Assembly (NCBI GenBank): GCA_947464365.1
Contig: CANHWS010000211.1
Location: 1-6,198, forward strand
Source of the DNA: Cytophagaceae bacterium
GTDB lineage: Bacteria; Bacteroidota; Bacteroidia; Cytophagales; Flexibacteraceae
DNA length: 6,198 nucleotides
Reading direction: 5' to 3'
How positions within the stretch are numbered: the first letter of the stretch is position 1; each line of letters begins with the position of its first letter. A model generated the notes under the pieces. The model was given only the letters and a program-made list of their open reading frames with translations, did not search any database and was not told the origin of the DNA. Positions 1 through 6,111 of this stretch are shown here, piece by piece. Position numbers and translations under genes: made by a program.

Positions 1-1588
1 CATAGAGGGCATTGATAGGACCTTTGATGTTGCCAGCAATCTCGTTGACGTATATGACATCACTTTTGTTCTTGACATAATGCTTCATGAGCATCAGCAA
101 GGCATTGTGCTCATAGATACCCTGTAGGGTTGCTATTCGATCCTCGTCATACCGATCGATCGACTCAAAAATGGCAGGTACCCTGTTATTGGCTGAGGTA
201 ATCAAGTACTCAACCTTTGCACTGTCAAGCCGGACACGTACCTCGTCGCAAGTCACTTCGACTTTATGGTAAGTATCAAGGTAAGGGGATCCTTCAAATC
301 GGCCTTTACGGGTGATAAGGCGCAAAACCTTTTGGTTGGTGAGGTAAATCAGGCGAGCGCCTGGCTGAAACGTACTATCACCCTTCCAGAAGAACACATT
401 ACTGGCTTCTGGCGATGTCACCATACTGTCCCGAAACTCAAACCGATTCCCAACACCACGATACACAATTTTGCCTTGGTATTTGATGGAGATGGTGCCC
501 CCATTTTCAAATATGTTGCTTGTATTGTGGTATCGCCCATCAAGGCTGACCCCACCGCTACAGGTGACGTCCTCTGGCGTATTCTTGAGCAGATAGTTAG
601 CGAAATAGGACCTGAACTTAGGATAGGCGGCACTTTCGGGTGTTTTGTGAGGGGTGCTCTTGAACTCAAACGTACCCGGAACAAGCTTATCAGTCAACTT
701 AGGGTACTTCAGGATGGCATGGTCGCAGGCAAACTCGGCCCGCTCGAGCCTAAAGCTAAATTTCTTGAGGGTCGCAACTGCTTCCCCTGGCTCAAGGCCA
801 GTAACGGACCAGTCAAAATTGCCGCCCTCACCAATGAAGGTGGAGTTCTCTAGCAAGGCCGCCCCACTTGTACCAAGCAAGGATGTACTGTCATAGGTAG
901 TGGCCCAAGTAAGGTCCAGCTTACTAAACTTGATGATGGCACCCTTCGTTTCTGGCTGGCGTGCTTGGTCAGGCACAAAGTTGCCAAAGTTGTCCTTTTC
1001 TGGCTCAGGGGCCGCTGGTGGGTCTACATAAACTGGGTTTTGCTCAGCATATAGTCCAACGGTATCACCTGGGAGTCTTTTCCCACCTGCATAGTCAAAC
1101 TGGTAGTTTTCGTTACTGACACGCAGCTTAAGGAAGGCATTGGCATAGAGTTCATGTTTGTCCAGGAACTGGCGCATACCAGCCATAATGCTGATATAGG
1201 TCGGCTGCTGGACATTATAGATTGCTTTGTGGCAAGTCAGGAGTAGCTGATCAAGGTGGGCGGCATCAGTCTGGGCAGTAACTGCAGTGTTGAGCAGGCC
1301 ACAGAAGCCTGAAAAGTAGGGCACTGGCCCCATTCCCTGCCCTAACATCACTTGGCTAATCAGGATGATCTTGGCTTTTTGTGCTTCGTTGAACGAGCCA
1401 CCCTTAAAGTTGGAGGCAAACTCGTCAGCAACTTTGTCCACACTTTGCAGCTTGGCATTCTTGAGGTATTGGGTCATTTCGTCCGGAAACTCCTCGGACT
1501 TGCCAGAAAACCGCCCTCCCTGAGCCAAAACCTGTATCCAGGTGCCCAGCAACAGCAGTATCAGTATCGTAAGTTTTTTCGTATTCAC
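1..1588 (-). CDS. Large secreted protein of unknown function, N-terminal 529 residues (runs off the left edge)
   Basis: The minus strand is open from the stop at 1630-1628 to the window edge. I checked every codon and found no stop, so 529 residues are visible and the C-terminus is missing. No ATG lies between the upstream stop and the mature protein, so the start is a GTG. I chose 1588 because AGGTGA lies five bases upstream; an in-frame GTG at 1597 is the alternative. Residues 1-22 form a signal peptide: KK at 4-5, a Leu/Ile-rich core, then VLA before QGG, so export through Sec is expected. Residues 30-165 look helical. A Pro/Glu/Asp-rich linker (about 189-215) follows, then beta-rich sequence with GGNFDW (255-260), FEFKS (307-311) and YQGK (370-373). 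I recognise no catalytic motif or named domain. It resembles, from memory, very long hypothetical proteins of Cytophagales, but I cannot confirm this. It lies downstream of prmA with its own possible promoter. The reading frame is very secure; the function is unknown. Confidence 0.88.
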   Translation of the reverse strand, partial: MNTKKLTILILLLLGTWIQVLAQGGRFSGKSEEFPDEMTQYLKNAKLQSVDKVADEFASNFKGGSFNEAQKAKIILISQVMLGQGMGPVPYFSGFCGLLNTAVTAQTDAAHLDQLLLTCHKAIYNVQQPTYISIMAGMRQFLDKHELYANAFLKLRVSNENYQFDYAGGKRLPGDTVGLYAEQNPVYVDPPAAPEPEKDNFGNFVPDQARQPETKGAIIKFSKLDLTWATTYDSTSLLGTSGAALLENSTFIGEGGNFDWSVTGLEPGEAVATLKKFSFRLERAEFACDHAILKYPKLTDKLVPGTFEFKSTPHKTPESAAYPKFRSYFANYLLKNTPEDVTCSGGVSLDGRYHNTSNIFENGGTISIKYQGKIVYRGVGNRFEFRDSMVTSPEASNVFFWKGDSTFQPGARLIYLTNQKVLRLITRKGRFEGSPYLDTYHKVEVTCDEVRVRLDSAKVEYLITSANNRVPAIFESIDRYDEDRIATLQGIYEHNALLMLMKHYVKNKSDVIYVNEIAGNIKGPINALY

Positions 1589-1645
1589 TCCTATCACCTG
1601 TTGGGCGGATGTATAATTGGTACCACTTTAGCCCTATCACACTTC

Positions 1646-1653
1646 CAAAATAA
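1646..1653 (-). promoter_or_regulatory. Candidate Bacteroidota -7 box for the large secreted protein gene
   Basis: The minus strand reads TTATTTTG here, matching the Bacteroidota sigma -7 consensus TAnnTTTG at five of its six fixed positions. The expected -33 TTTG about 19-21 bases upstream is poor (GTTC). Transcription from it would leave a leader of about 50 bases before the GTG at 1588. The box sits just after the prmA hairpin, which suits a separate transcription unit, but the match could be chance. Confidence 0.3.
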
Positions 1654-1662
1654 GTACTCAGA

Positions 1663-1686
1663 ATGCCCAGACGAACATCTAGGCAT
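1663..1686 (-). terminator. Hairpin just downstream of prmA, possible terminator
   Basis: Arms ATGCC and GGCAT frame a 24-base inverted repeat that begins 7 bases after the prmA stop. In minus-strand RNA it can pair over ten positions with a four-base loop (GUUC). Two of those pairs are G-U, and they become C-A mismatches in plus-strand RNA, so the fold favours the prmA transcript. No immediate U-run follows; the nearest T-rich stretch (TTATTTT) starts about ten bases later. It may therefore be a weak terminator, an mRNA 3'-end stabiliser, or a spacer structure. Confidence 0.4.
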
Positions 1687-1693
1687 GGTTTGA

Positions 1694-2566
1694 TCAATCA
1701 GTATTCGTTACGCTAGGTGTCATTGGTTTGTCAAAAGCCAACATCGCCCAAGGCCCTTCGAGGGTATGGGTATGGTAATGCAGATCTAACGCAGCAGCCC
1801 TTGCCGTCAAAGCAGCGATATCCACTTCATGAAATCCGCTCAGGACCAGCTTACCGCCTGGCTTGAGATAGCGCTCATAACCGTCCATTTCGTCTAGCAA
1901 GATGTTACGGTTGATATTGGCCAAGACCCAGTCAAATGGTTCGCCAGCTTCCACCGTCCTGATAGTGCCGAGGGCGCCAACGACCTTCTTGCAGCTGTTG
2001 CCGGTAATATTCTCTTCAATGCTTTCGACACACCAAGGGTCATTGTCGTAGGCAAAAACCCGTGAAGCCCCTTGCAGCTCGGCCAAAATGGCCAAAACAC
2101 CAGAGCCACTCCCTGCATCAAGGACTGAAAACCCTTCAAGATTATGCTTTAGCATATACCGCATCACCTGTGCTGTGGTGGCATGATGACCAGTGCCAAA
2201 TGCCATCTTAGGTGTGATAACAATATCGTATTTGATCGTCGGGTCGGGTGCATGAAAGGCAGCACGCACACGGCAATCTTGCGCAATCCGGACAGGGTCA
2301 ATGCTTGCTTCCCATACGGCATTCCAGTTTTGCCCCTCGATCACTTGAGCAGTATAGCTGATCATCCCGCTTTCGGCCAAAGGCCCAAGTAGGACGTCAA
2401 GGTCAGCAGGTGGTACTTGTGCCAACATCGAGGTTACAAACCCTATCTCTGTCTCTTCAAACGTATCAAAACCAAGCTCAGCCACCATCGGGATCACAAA
2501 CTCAGCCACCTCGGGGGCAGCCGTGACGGTGAGGACTAGATGTTGGGTTGGGCTTTGGTTTGACAT
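1694..2566 (-). CDS. prmA: Ribosomal protein L11 methyltransferase PrmA
   Basis: This cytoplasmic enzyme uses S-adenosylmethionine to methylate ribosomal protein L11. The 290-residue length fits the family. An N-terminal substrate-recognition region (about 1-75) leads to the family signature QNWNAVWEASIDPV (79-92). The methyltransferase domain follows, with MAFGTGHHATT (121-131), the SAM-binding glycine loop VLDAGSGSGVLAI (148-160), an acidic loop YDND (173-176) expected to hold the SAM ribose, and the active-site loop ANINRNILL (216-224). The glycine loop has Ser where many relatives have Cys, a harmless variation. A short polar tail (282-290) extends past the last strand. The ATG at 2566 has no Shine-Dalgarno sequence, as is usual in Bacteroidota. 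It lies 114 bases downstream of the DUF3822 gene on the same strand, so co-transcription is possible. L11 methylation is dispensable in E. coli; its role here is inferred from the family. Identification is secure. Confidence 0.95.
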   Translation of the reverse strand: MSNQSPTQHLVLTVTAAPEVAEFVIPMVAELGFDTFEETEIGFVTSMLAQVPPADLDVLLGPLAESGMISYTAQVIEGQNWNAVWEASIDPVRIAQDCRVRAAFHAPDPTIKYDIVITPKMAFGTGHHATTAQVMRYMLKHNLEGFSVLDAGSGSGVLAILAELQGASRVFAYDNDPWCVESIEENITGNSCKKVVGALGTIRTVEAGEPFDWVLANINRNILLDEMDGYERYLKPGGKLVLSGFHEVDIAALTARAAALDLHYHTHTLEGPWAMLAFDKPMTPSVTNTD

Positions 2567-2655
2567 CAGTTCAGAGGGATCGTGGTGGTGAGATTAAGTG
2601 AGCGTGTTTGTGCTTTGAGGCAAACGATCATGGTCCATACCTGCTAACACGAAGC

Positions 2656-2670
2656 AAACTGAACCAGTTT
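2656..2670 (-). other. Short perfect hairpin between the DUF3822 gene and prmA
   Basis: AAACTG and CAGTTT form a perfect six-pair stem around a three-base loop, 10 bases after the DUF3822 stop codon. It is followed outward on the DUF3822 side by the palindrome CTAATTAG (2671-2678). There is no U-run after it in the minus-strand direction, so a classical terminator is unlikely. The overlapping minus-strand string TCAGTTTG is one base from the Bacteroidota -7 box TAnnTTTG, so this could instead be a prmA promoter region. Both readings are weak. Confidence 0.25.
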
Positions 2671-2680
2671 CTAATTAGCC

Positions 2681-3607
2681 TTAAACGCAGGCAGTCATCG
2701 CAAAGATACCAAACCAAGGGGCCAAATCCACTTCTGAGGCACCATGAGCAGCCCAAGCCGAAGGTAGATTACCCACCCCCGCTGTTGGCAGATAACCTAA
2801 CAGAGGCTGGTACCACTCGGGGTTGCTTTGGGTATCGCCATAGATGCTAAGTGGAGTAGTGACGACATCGATACCAGTCTCTTGCAAGGCTAGCAACACA
2901 AAGTAGGTAATGTCCTGAGGGGTTTTGACGGCATAACGGTTAACTAGCTGCCAGTTCTTGCCTTTGATCAGAACGATGGTAATATAGCCCTTGTCAAGCA
3001 GTAATACGGCCCTTGTGGTCCCGCCAATAGCACCCATATCCTGTACTTGTTGCGCAAAAACCGCATTGCTATGTAGGTGTTTGATCCGGCTTGCCCGGTA
3101 TTGTAACGCCAAATAGTCTGCGGCATTGCTATCAGTGTAAAAGACCGAAACAGGACCACCTGCATGGCGATAAAAATCAGCTACTTGGCCACGGACTGGC
3201 TGGCCAATGCTACGGCTGCATATCTGCGGTAACTCTGCAATGTCAAAAAAGTCAGCAGGGACAACCACACTGCCACCCCAGCCCCAGCTCACTTTCACCG
3301 AGTTGTAACTACTGGTCTGGAGCCATTCGTGCTGAGCGATGATGCTTTGGAGTTGTTCCTTAGTTTCGGATGGAGCAAGTGGCAAGTCAAACTGATATTG
3401 TACAGCAACGACACAACGGGCCATACCTGCATGAAAAACAGCAGCCCAGAACCCGGTCGGCAACAATCGCCAGACCAGATCATAGCTCGCAACCTTGCTC
3501 AGTTGCCAATTTTCGAATTCGGCCTTGCTTTTGAGACGTGCCGTTTGGGTGAGTGTTGTTGCCACAGGTCTGCTTGTCAGGATCGGGATCGTCAAAATTT
3601 TAGTCAA
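2681..3607 (-). CDS. DUF3822 family protein (Bacteroidota-specific, actin-like fold)
   Basis: The function is unknown. The family is widespread in Bacteroidota, and I recall a Bacteroides member solved with an actin-like ATPase fold; I cannot verify that here. Recognisable parts are YNSVKVSWGWGGSVVVP (101-117), where family members carry a 'Y..V.v......lVP' strand pair, and a second half beginning VLLLDKGYITIVLIKG (201-216). That half runs through TPQDITYFVL (229-238) to SIYGD (254-258), resembling the PilM-like part of such folds. I see no DxGT phosphate loop, so ATP hydrolysis is doubtful. No signal peptide or membrane segment is visible, so it is probably cytoplasmic. The listed start is a TTG directly after the in-frame stop TAA; no ATG occurs before residue 62. 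A TTG at 3595 or the GTG at 3565 (residue 15) are equally possible starts, and the conserved part only begins near residue 31. The gene diverges from coaX. In many Bacteroidota this family sits beside rsmD and coaD, which are not seen here. Confidence 0.82.
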   Translation of the reverse strand: MTKILTIPILTSRPVATTLTQTARLKSKAEFENWQLSKVASYDLVWRLLPTGFWAAVFHAGMARCVVAVQYQFDLPLAPSETKEQLQSIIAQHEWLQTSSYNSVKVSWGWGGSVVVPADFFDIAELPQICSRSIGQPVRGQVADFYRHAGGPVSVFYTDSNAADYLALQYRASRIKHLHSNAVFAQQVQDMGAIGGTTRAVLLLDKGYITIVLIKGKNWQLVNRYAVKTPQDITYFVLLALQETGIDVVTTPLSIYGDTQSNPEWYQPLLGYLPTAGVGNLPSAWAAHGASEVDLAPWFGIFAMTACV

Positions 3608-3745
3608 TTATACGAAAGAAATTGACCCAGCAGGCGTTAAAGCCCCGTTAATACCGATTTTAGTGGCACCAATGCGCCAGCCAATACCCTATTTTGCAGC
3701 GTCTTGGGGTATTTATAAGGTTCTGCTTTGGCCTAATTCGTCGGA

Positions 3746-3774
3746 TTGGTCTTAGGGAACAAGACCCAAATTTG
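3746..3774 (+). promoter_or_regulatory. Candidate coaX promoter (Bacteroidota type)
   Basis: TTG at 3746-3748 and CAAATTTG at 3767-3774 are separated by 18 bases, close to the 19-21 expected between the -33 and -7 elements of Bacteroidota promoters. The -7 box differs from TAnnTTTG only at its first base. Transcription would start about 20 bases before the coaX ATG. The box coincides with a palindrome, which may be the real reason it catches the eye. This is a tentative call. Confidence 0.28.
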
Positions 3775-3775
3775 G
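3748..3775 (+). other. Hairpin plus palindrome in the coaX/DUF3822 divergent spacer
   Basis: GGTCTT (3748-3753) and AAGACC (3761-3766) form a perfect six-pair stem with a seven-base loop. It runs directly into the perfect ten-base palindrome CCAAATTTGG (3766-3775), sharing one base. The pair lies 25 bases ahead of the coaX start, in the 193-base spacer between divergently transcribed genes. It could be a repressor operator or a leader structure. I recognise no known riboswitch. The remainder of the spacer (3608-3745) holds nothing I can name, apart from TATAATTG on the minus strand (3612-3605), a near match to the -7 box that overlaps the possible TTG start of the DUF3822 gene. Confidence 0.35.
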
Positions 3776-3800
3776 CCCCAAAAGCCCCAGCAATCCGGAT

Positions 3801-4664
3801 ATGCAATTAGTGCTAGACATTGGCAATACACGCAATAAAGCCGCCCTTTATGACAAGGGAAGGATGCTGAAGTGTTGGCCGCAGCCTAGCGATGTAGCAT
3901 TACCAACCGATGTACTACAAAGTCCTATCGAATCATTGGTATGGGCATCCGTCCGTCAGGATCAACACACAAATGACCTAGTTTCAACCTTTCTAGGTCA
4001 ACTCCAGCAGCAAGACAATCAAGCTATTGTGTCATTCGGCATTGACCAGCAGACTGCTGTCCCTTTTGACAATCAATACGGCACGCCCATGACCCTTGGC
4101 ATTGACCGTATTGCCATTGTGGCAGCGGTCCACCAACTCCAAAGACAGGTCGCACGTCAGGTGCCGCCCACTGCCGCTCTCATAATTGATCTCGGGACCT
4201 GCATCACAACAGACCTCCTGACAGCCGAAGGGGCCTATGTTGGCGGATCTATCAGCCCGGGTTGGCAGATGCGCCTAGACGCCATGCACCAGCTAACAGC
4301 GCGCCTACCCGCACTACGCCACCATAATAATGCCACATCCTACCAAAATAAGAGCAGTCTAACTGACGTTATTGACACCGAATCCCAGTCAGCCACAGAT
4401 CAAGCAAGGAGCCTGCTAAACTTGCCTCCCGTCCTCGGTGACTCAACTGCTAACTGCATGTTTTCGGCCGCCTTTTGGGGCATTGTTTATGAGCTCAATG
4501 GCTACATCAGCCACTACCAACAACGATATAATCAGCTAGAGGTGTTCGTTTCTGGGGGGGATAGCCCTACCTTTGCACCCTTGCTGGCTGCCCAAGTTTC
4601 AGTCAATCAACATCTGGTTCTGGATGGACTTAACCAGATCTATTTATTTAATCAACGTGCATAA
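3801..4664 (+). CDS. coaX: Type III pantothenate kinase CoaX
   Basis: It phosphorylates pantothenate with ATP, the first step of coenzyme A synthesis, in the cytoplasm. Type III enzymes belong to the ASKHA (acetate kinase/Hsp70/actin) fold, need a monovalent cation, and resist feedback by CoA. All the expected signatures are present: the first phosphate loop DIGNT (6-10), the pantothenate-site motif GIDRIA (100-105), the second phosphate loop DLGTCITTD (130-138) with the likely catalytic Asp130, GGSISPG (148-154), the Ser-Thr helix STANCMFSAAFWG (215-227), and SGGD (251-254), where TGG is more usual. At 287 residues it is longer than the usual roughly 245-260. Much of the excess is a polar stretch at about 173-205, rich in Asn, Ser, Asp and Gln, inserted before the Ser-Thr helix. 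The ATG at 3801 places DIGNT at the normal distance from the N-terminus. There is no clear Shine-Dalgarno sequence. The next gene overlaps its end by 8 bases. Identification is secure. Confidence 0.96.
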   Translation: MQLVLDIGNTRNKAALYDKGRMLKCWPQPSDVALPTDVLQSPIESLVWASVRQDQHTNDLVSTFLGQLQQQDNQAIVSFGIDQQTAVPFDNQYGTPMTLGIDRIAIVAAVHQLQRQVARQVPPTAALIIDLGTCITTDLLTAEGAYVGGSISPGWQMRLDAMHQLTARLPALRHHNNATSYQNKSSLTDVIDTESQSATDQARSLLNLPPVLGDSTANCMFSAAFWGIVYELNGYISHYQQRYNQLEVFVSGGDSPTFAPLLAAQVSVNQHLVLDGLNQIYLFNQRA

Positions 4665-5982
4665 CAACCCTGTTCCGTACCCTTCAGCCAAGTATTGCTG
4701 GTTCGCCCTTGGGATGATTTTGACCTTTTTTGTCGGTCAATCCCAGGCCCAAAGCGTCCTCGGGAACTCTCCTATTTCACGTTTTGGCCTAGGCGACTTG
4801 ATACCTGAGCAAAATGTCCGGAGTCTTGGCATGGGCATGACTGGCATCGCTAATCCAGACCCAGATTTCGTCAATCTGATGAACCCCGCCCTCTTGACCT
4901 TCCATAAAATGGTCAACCTTGAGGTCGGCCTCAGCTATATCGCCAAGGACCTTAGTGACGTCAACACCACCTACAAAAGCCGTGGTGGAGGGATTTCGTA
5001 CCTCAGTTTTACCTTTCCGCTTACTAAACGACTGGTCTCGAACTTGTCGATCATGCCTCTTTCGTCAGTTGACTACAGCGTGCGCTTCAGCGAAAAGAAC
5101 TACTTCGGCGACGGGCGGAATTTCAACAAGGTACTCTCTGGCAGCGGCGGGCTCAATAAGGTCAACTTCAATCTGGGGTACAACCTGACCCGTCGTTGGT
5201 CGGTAGGATTAGCTCCATCCCTCATCTTTGGCAACATCAACAACGATGTTACCTATGGCGTGATAACCCCTAATACTAGCGGCGAGCCCTTTGTAATCAC
5301 CAACAACAACTACAACATCTTTGACGCAACCGGCCGTGCTGGCTTCAATTACCGCATGCCATTGGACACCCTAGACAAACACTTTTTGTCCATCGGTGGC
5401 TTTGCGGAGCTAGGCCGCAACCTTAACGGAAATTTATTAGGCCGGATAGAATACCTGCCTAGTTCCTTTACCACAGCCTTCCGCATAACAGACACCGTCG
5501 CCAGTGGTAGTGTAAAGGCAACCTACCCTGCTGCATTTGGCTTTGGCATAAGCTACAGCAAATTGCTGAGCTATACCCTGACGGCTGATATGCAGTATCG
5601 CCTCTTCGAAGGCAGCACCTTTGGCGAACAAAGAGCACCTTACCGCAACTCGTTTATGGTCGGCCTTGGTGGCGAGTGGACACCCAATGCCTATAGCAAA
5701 AACTACCTTGGCATCTGTACCTACCGTGGTGGTCTCAACTACACCCAGCAGCCTTTGGTCTTGGGTGGCTCCCAGCTCAATGACTATAGTGTCAGCCTTG
5801 GCATAACGGCCCCCATGGTTCGCAAAGAGGCCAAGTTCACCCGCCCCTACATCAGCACCGCTTTGGTGATAGGCCAGCGTGGTAGCGTGGCAGCTAACGG
5901 CATTAGCGAGTACTACATCAAGGCCTGCCTCGGCATCACACTCAACGATGCCACCTGGTTCAAACGCTACAAACACGACTAG
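4657..5982 (+). CDS. Outer-membrane beta-barrel protein downstream of coaX (FadL/PorV-like N-terminus)
   Basis: A predicted outer-membrane protein of 441 residues, with no assigned substrate. I chose the GTG at 4657, which overlaps the coaX stop by 8 bases, because it gives a complete signal peptide: Lys12, a hydrophobic core WFALGMILTFFVG (15-27), and a cleavage site after SQA (29-31). Starting at the ATG at 4573 would place coaX-overlapping sequence before the signal. The ATG at 4714 would leave only 12 residues with no basic end. The mature N-terminus SVLGNSPISRFGLGDL (33-48), then RSLGMGMTGIA (55-65) and VNLMNPALL (72-80), follow the pattern of Bacteroidota barrels of the FadL/PorV type, where an 'N..NPA' motif precedes the first strands. 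The rest alternates in amphipathic strands rich in Tyr, Gly and Asn, ending in TWFKRYKHD, which resembles the C-termini of related barrels. The overlap suggests translational coupling to coaX. Whether it moves lipids or other solutes cannot be told from the sequence. Confidence 0.88.
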   Translation: MHNNPVPYPSAKYCWFALGMILTFFVGQSQAQSVLGNSPISRFGLGDLIPEQNVRSLGMGMTGIANPDPDFVNLMNPALLTFHKMVNLEVGLSYIAKDLSDVNTTYKSRGGGISYLSFTFPLTKRLVSNLSIMPLSSVDYSVRFSEKNYFGDGRNFNKVLSGSGGLNKVNFNLGYNLTRRWSVGLAPSLIFGNINNDVTYGVITPNTSGEPFVITNNNYNIFDATGRAGFNYRMPLDTLDKHFLSIGGFAELGRNLNGNLLGRIEYLPSSFTTAFRITDTVASGSVKATYPAAFGFGISYSKLLSYTLTADMQYRLFEGSTFGEQRAPYRNSFMVGLGGEWTPNAYSKNYLGICTYRGGLNYTQQPLVLGGSQLNDYSVSLGITAPMVRKEAKFTRPYISTALVIGQRGSVAANGISEYYIKACLGITLNDATWFKRYKHD

Positions 5983-5993
5983 CCAGACCAAGT

Positions 5994-6009
5994 ATGGCCA
6001 CTATGCCAT
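5994..6009 (+). other. Small hairpin after the outer-membrane protein gene
   Basis: ATGGC and GCCAT form a five-pair stem with a six-base loop, beginning 12 bases after the stop codon. Outer arms CCAGA (5983-5987) and TCTGG (6018-6022) could close a larger structure around it. There is no T-run immediately after, so it is at best a weak terminator or a 3'-end structure. Confidence 0.25.
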
Positions 6010-6011
6010 GA

Positions 6012-6041
6012 TTAAGTTCTGGTAGAATAAACCTATTTTTG
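6012..6041 (+). promoter_or_regulatory. Candidate Bacteroidota promoter for the gene starting at 6112
   Basis: TATTTTTG (6034-6041) matches the Bacteroidota -7 consensus TAnnTTTG at every fixed position. It is the only exact match I found in the four spacers. Nineteen bases upstream is TTA (6012-6014), one base from the core TTG of the -33 element. Transcription would start near 6048 and give a leader of roughly 65 bases before the ATG at 6112. This would let the third plus-strand gene be expressed separately from coaX. Confidence 0.45.
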
Positions 6042-6111
6042 TCCTACTGGTTCTAAGTGATGAGGTGCGCAATGTTGCCCACTCTTTTCGTGCCAGCAAT
6101 GGCCCCCACTT

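Noticed and set aside
266..853. Plus-strand open frame of 195 codons
   Set aside because: It is antisense to the large secreted protein in codon register, its start does not fit a signal or domain, and the minus-strand frame is open for 529 codons with a convincing signal peptide.
1425..1697. Minus-strand open frame with an ATG near the prmA stop
   Set aside because: It runs in a different frame across the prmA-downstream hairpin and the signal peptide of the large protein; the peptide has no recognisable features.
2590..2632. Tiny minus-strand reading frame beginning ATGGACCATGATC in the prmA upstream spacer
   Set aside because: It encodes only 14 residues before a stop, lacks a ribosome binding site and shows no attenuator-like codon pattern.
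2608..2850. Plus-strand open frame across the DUF3822 end and the spacer
   Set aside because: It is antisense to the conserved C-terminal part of DUF3822 and looks like random Pro/Arg-rich sequence.
3691..3720. Sigma-70-like promoter (TTGCAG and TATAAG) in the coaX spacer
   Set aside because: The spacing is only about 14 bases, the -35 match is partial, and Bacteroidota use a different promoter consensus.
5437..5991. Minus-strand open frame of 184 codons
   Set aside because: It lies wholly over the outer-membrane protein gene and past its end. Its Ala/Val/Gly-rich sequence is what the reverse complement of that gene produces, and it shows no domain.
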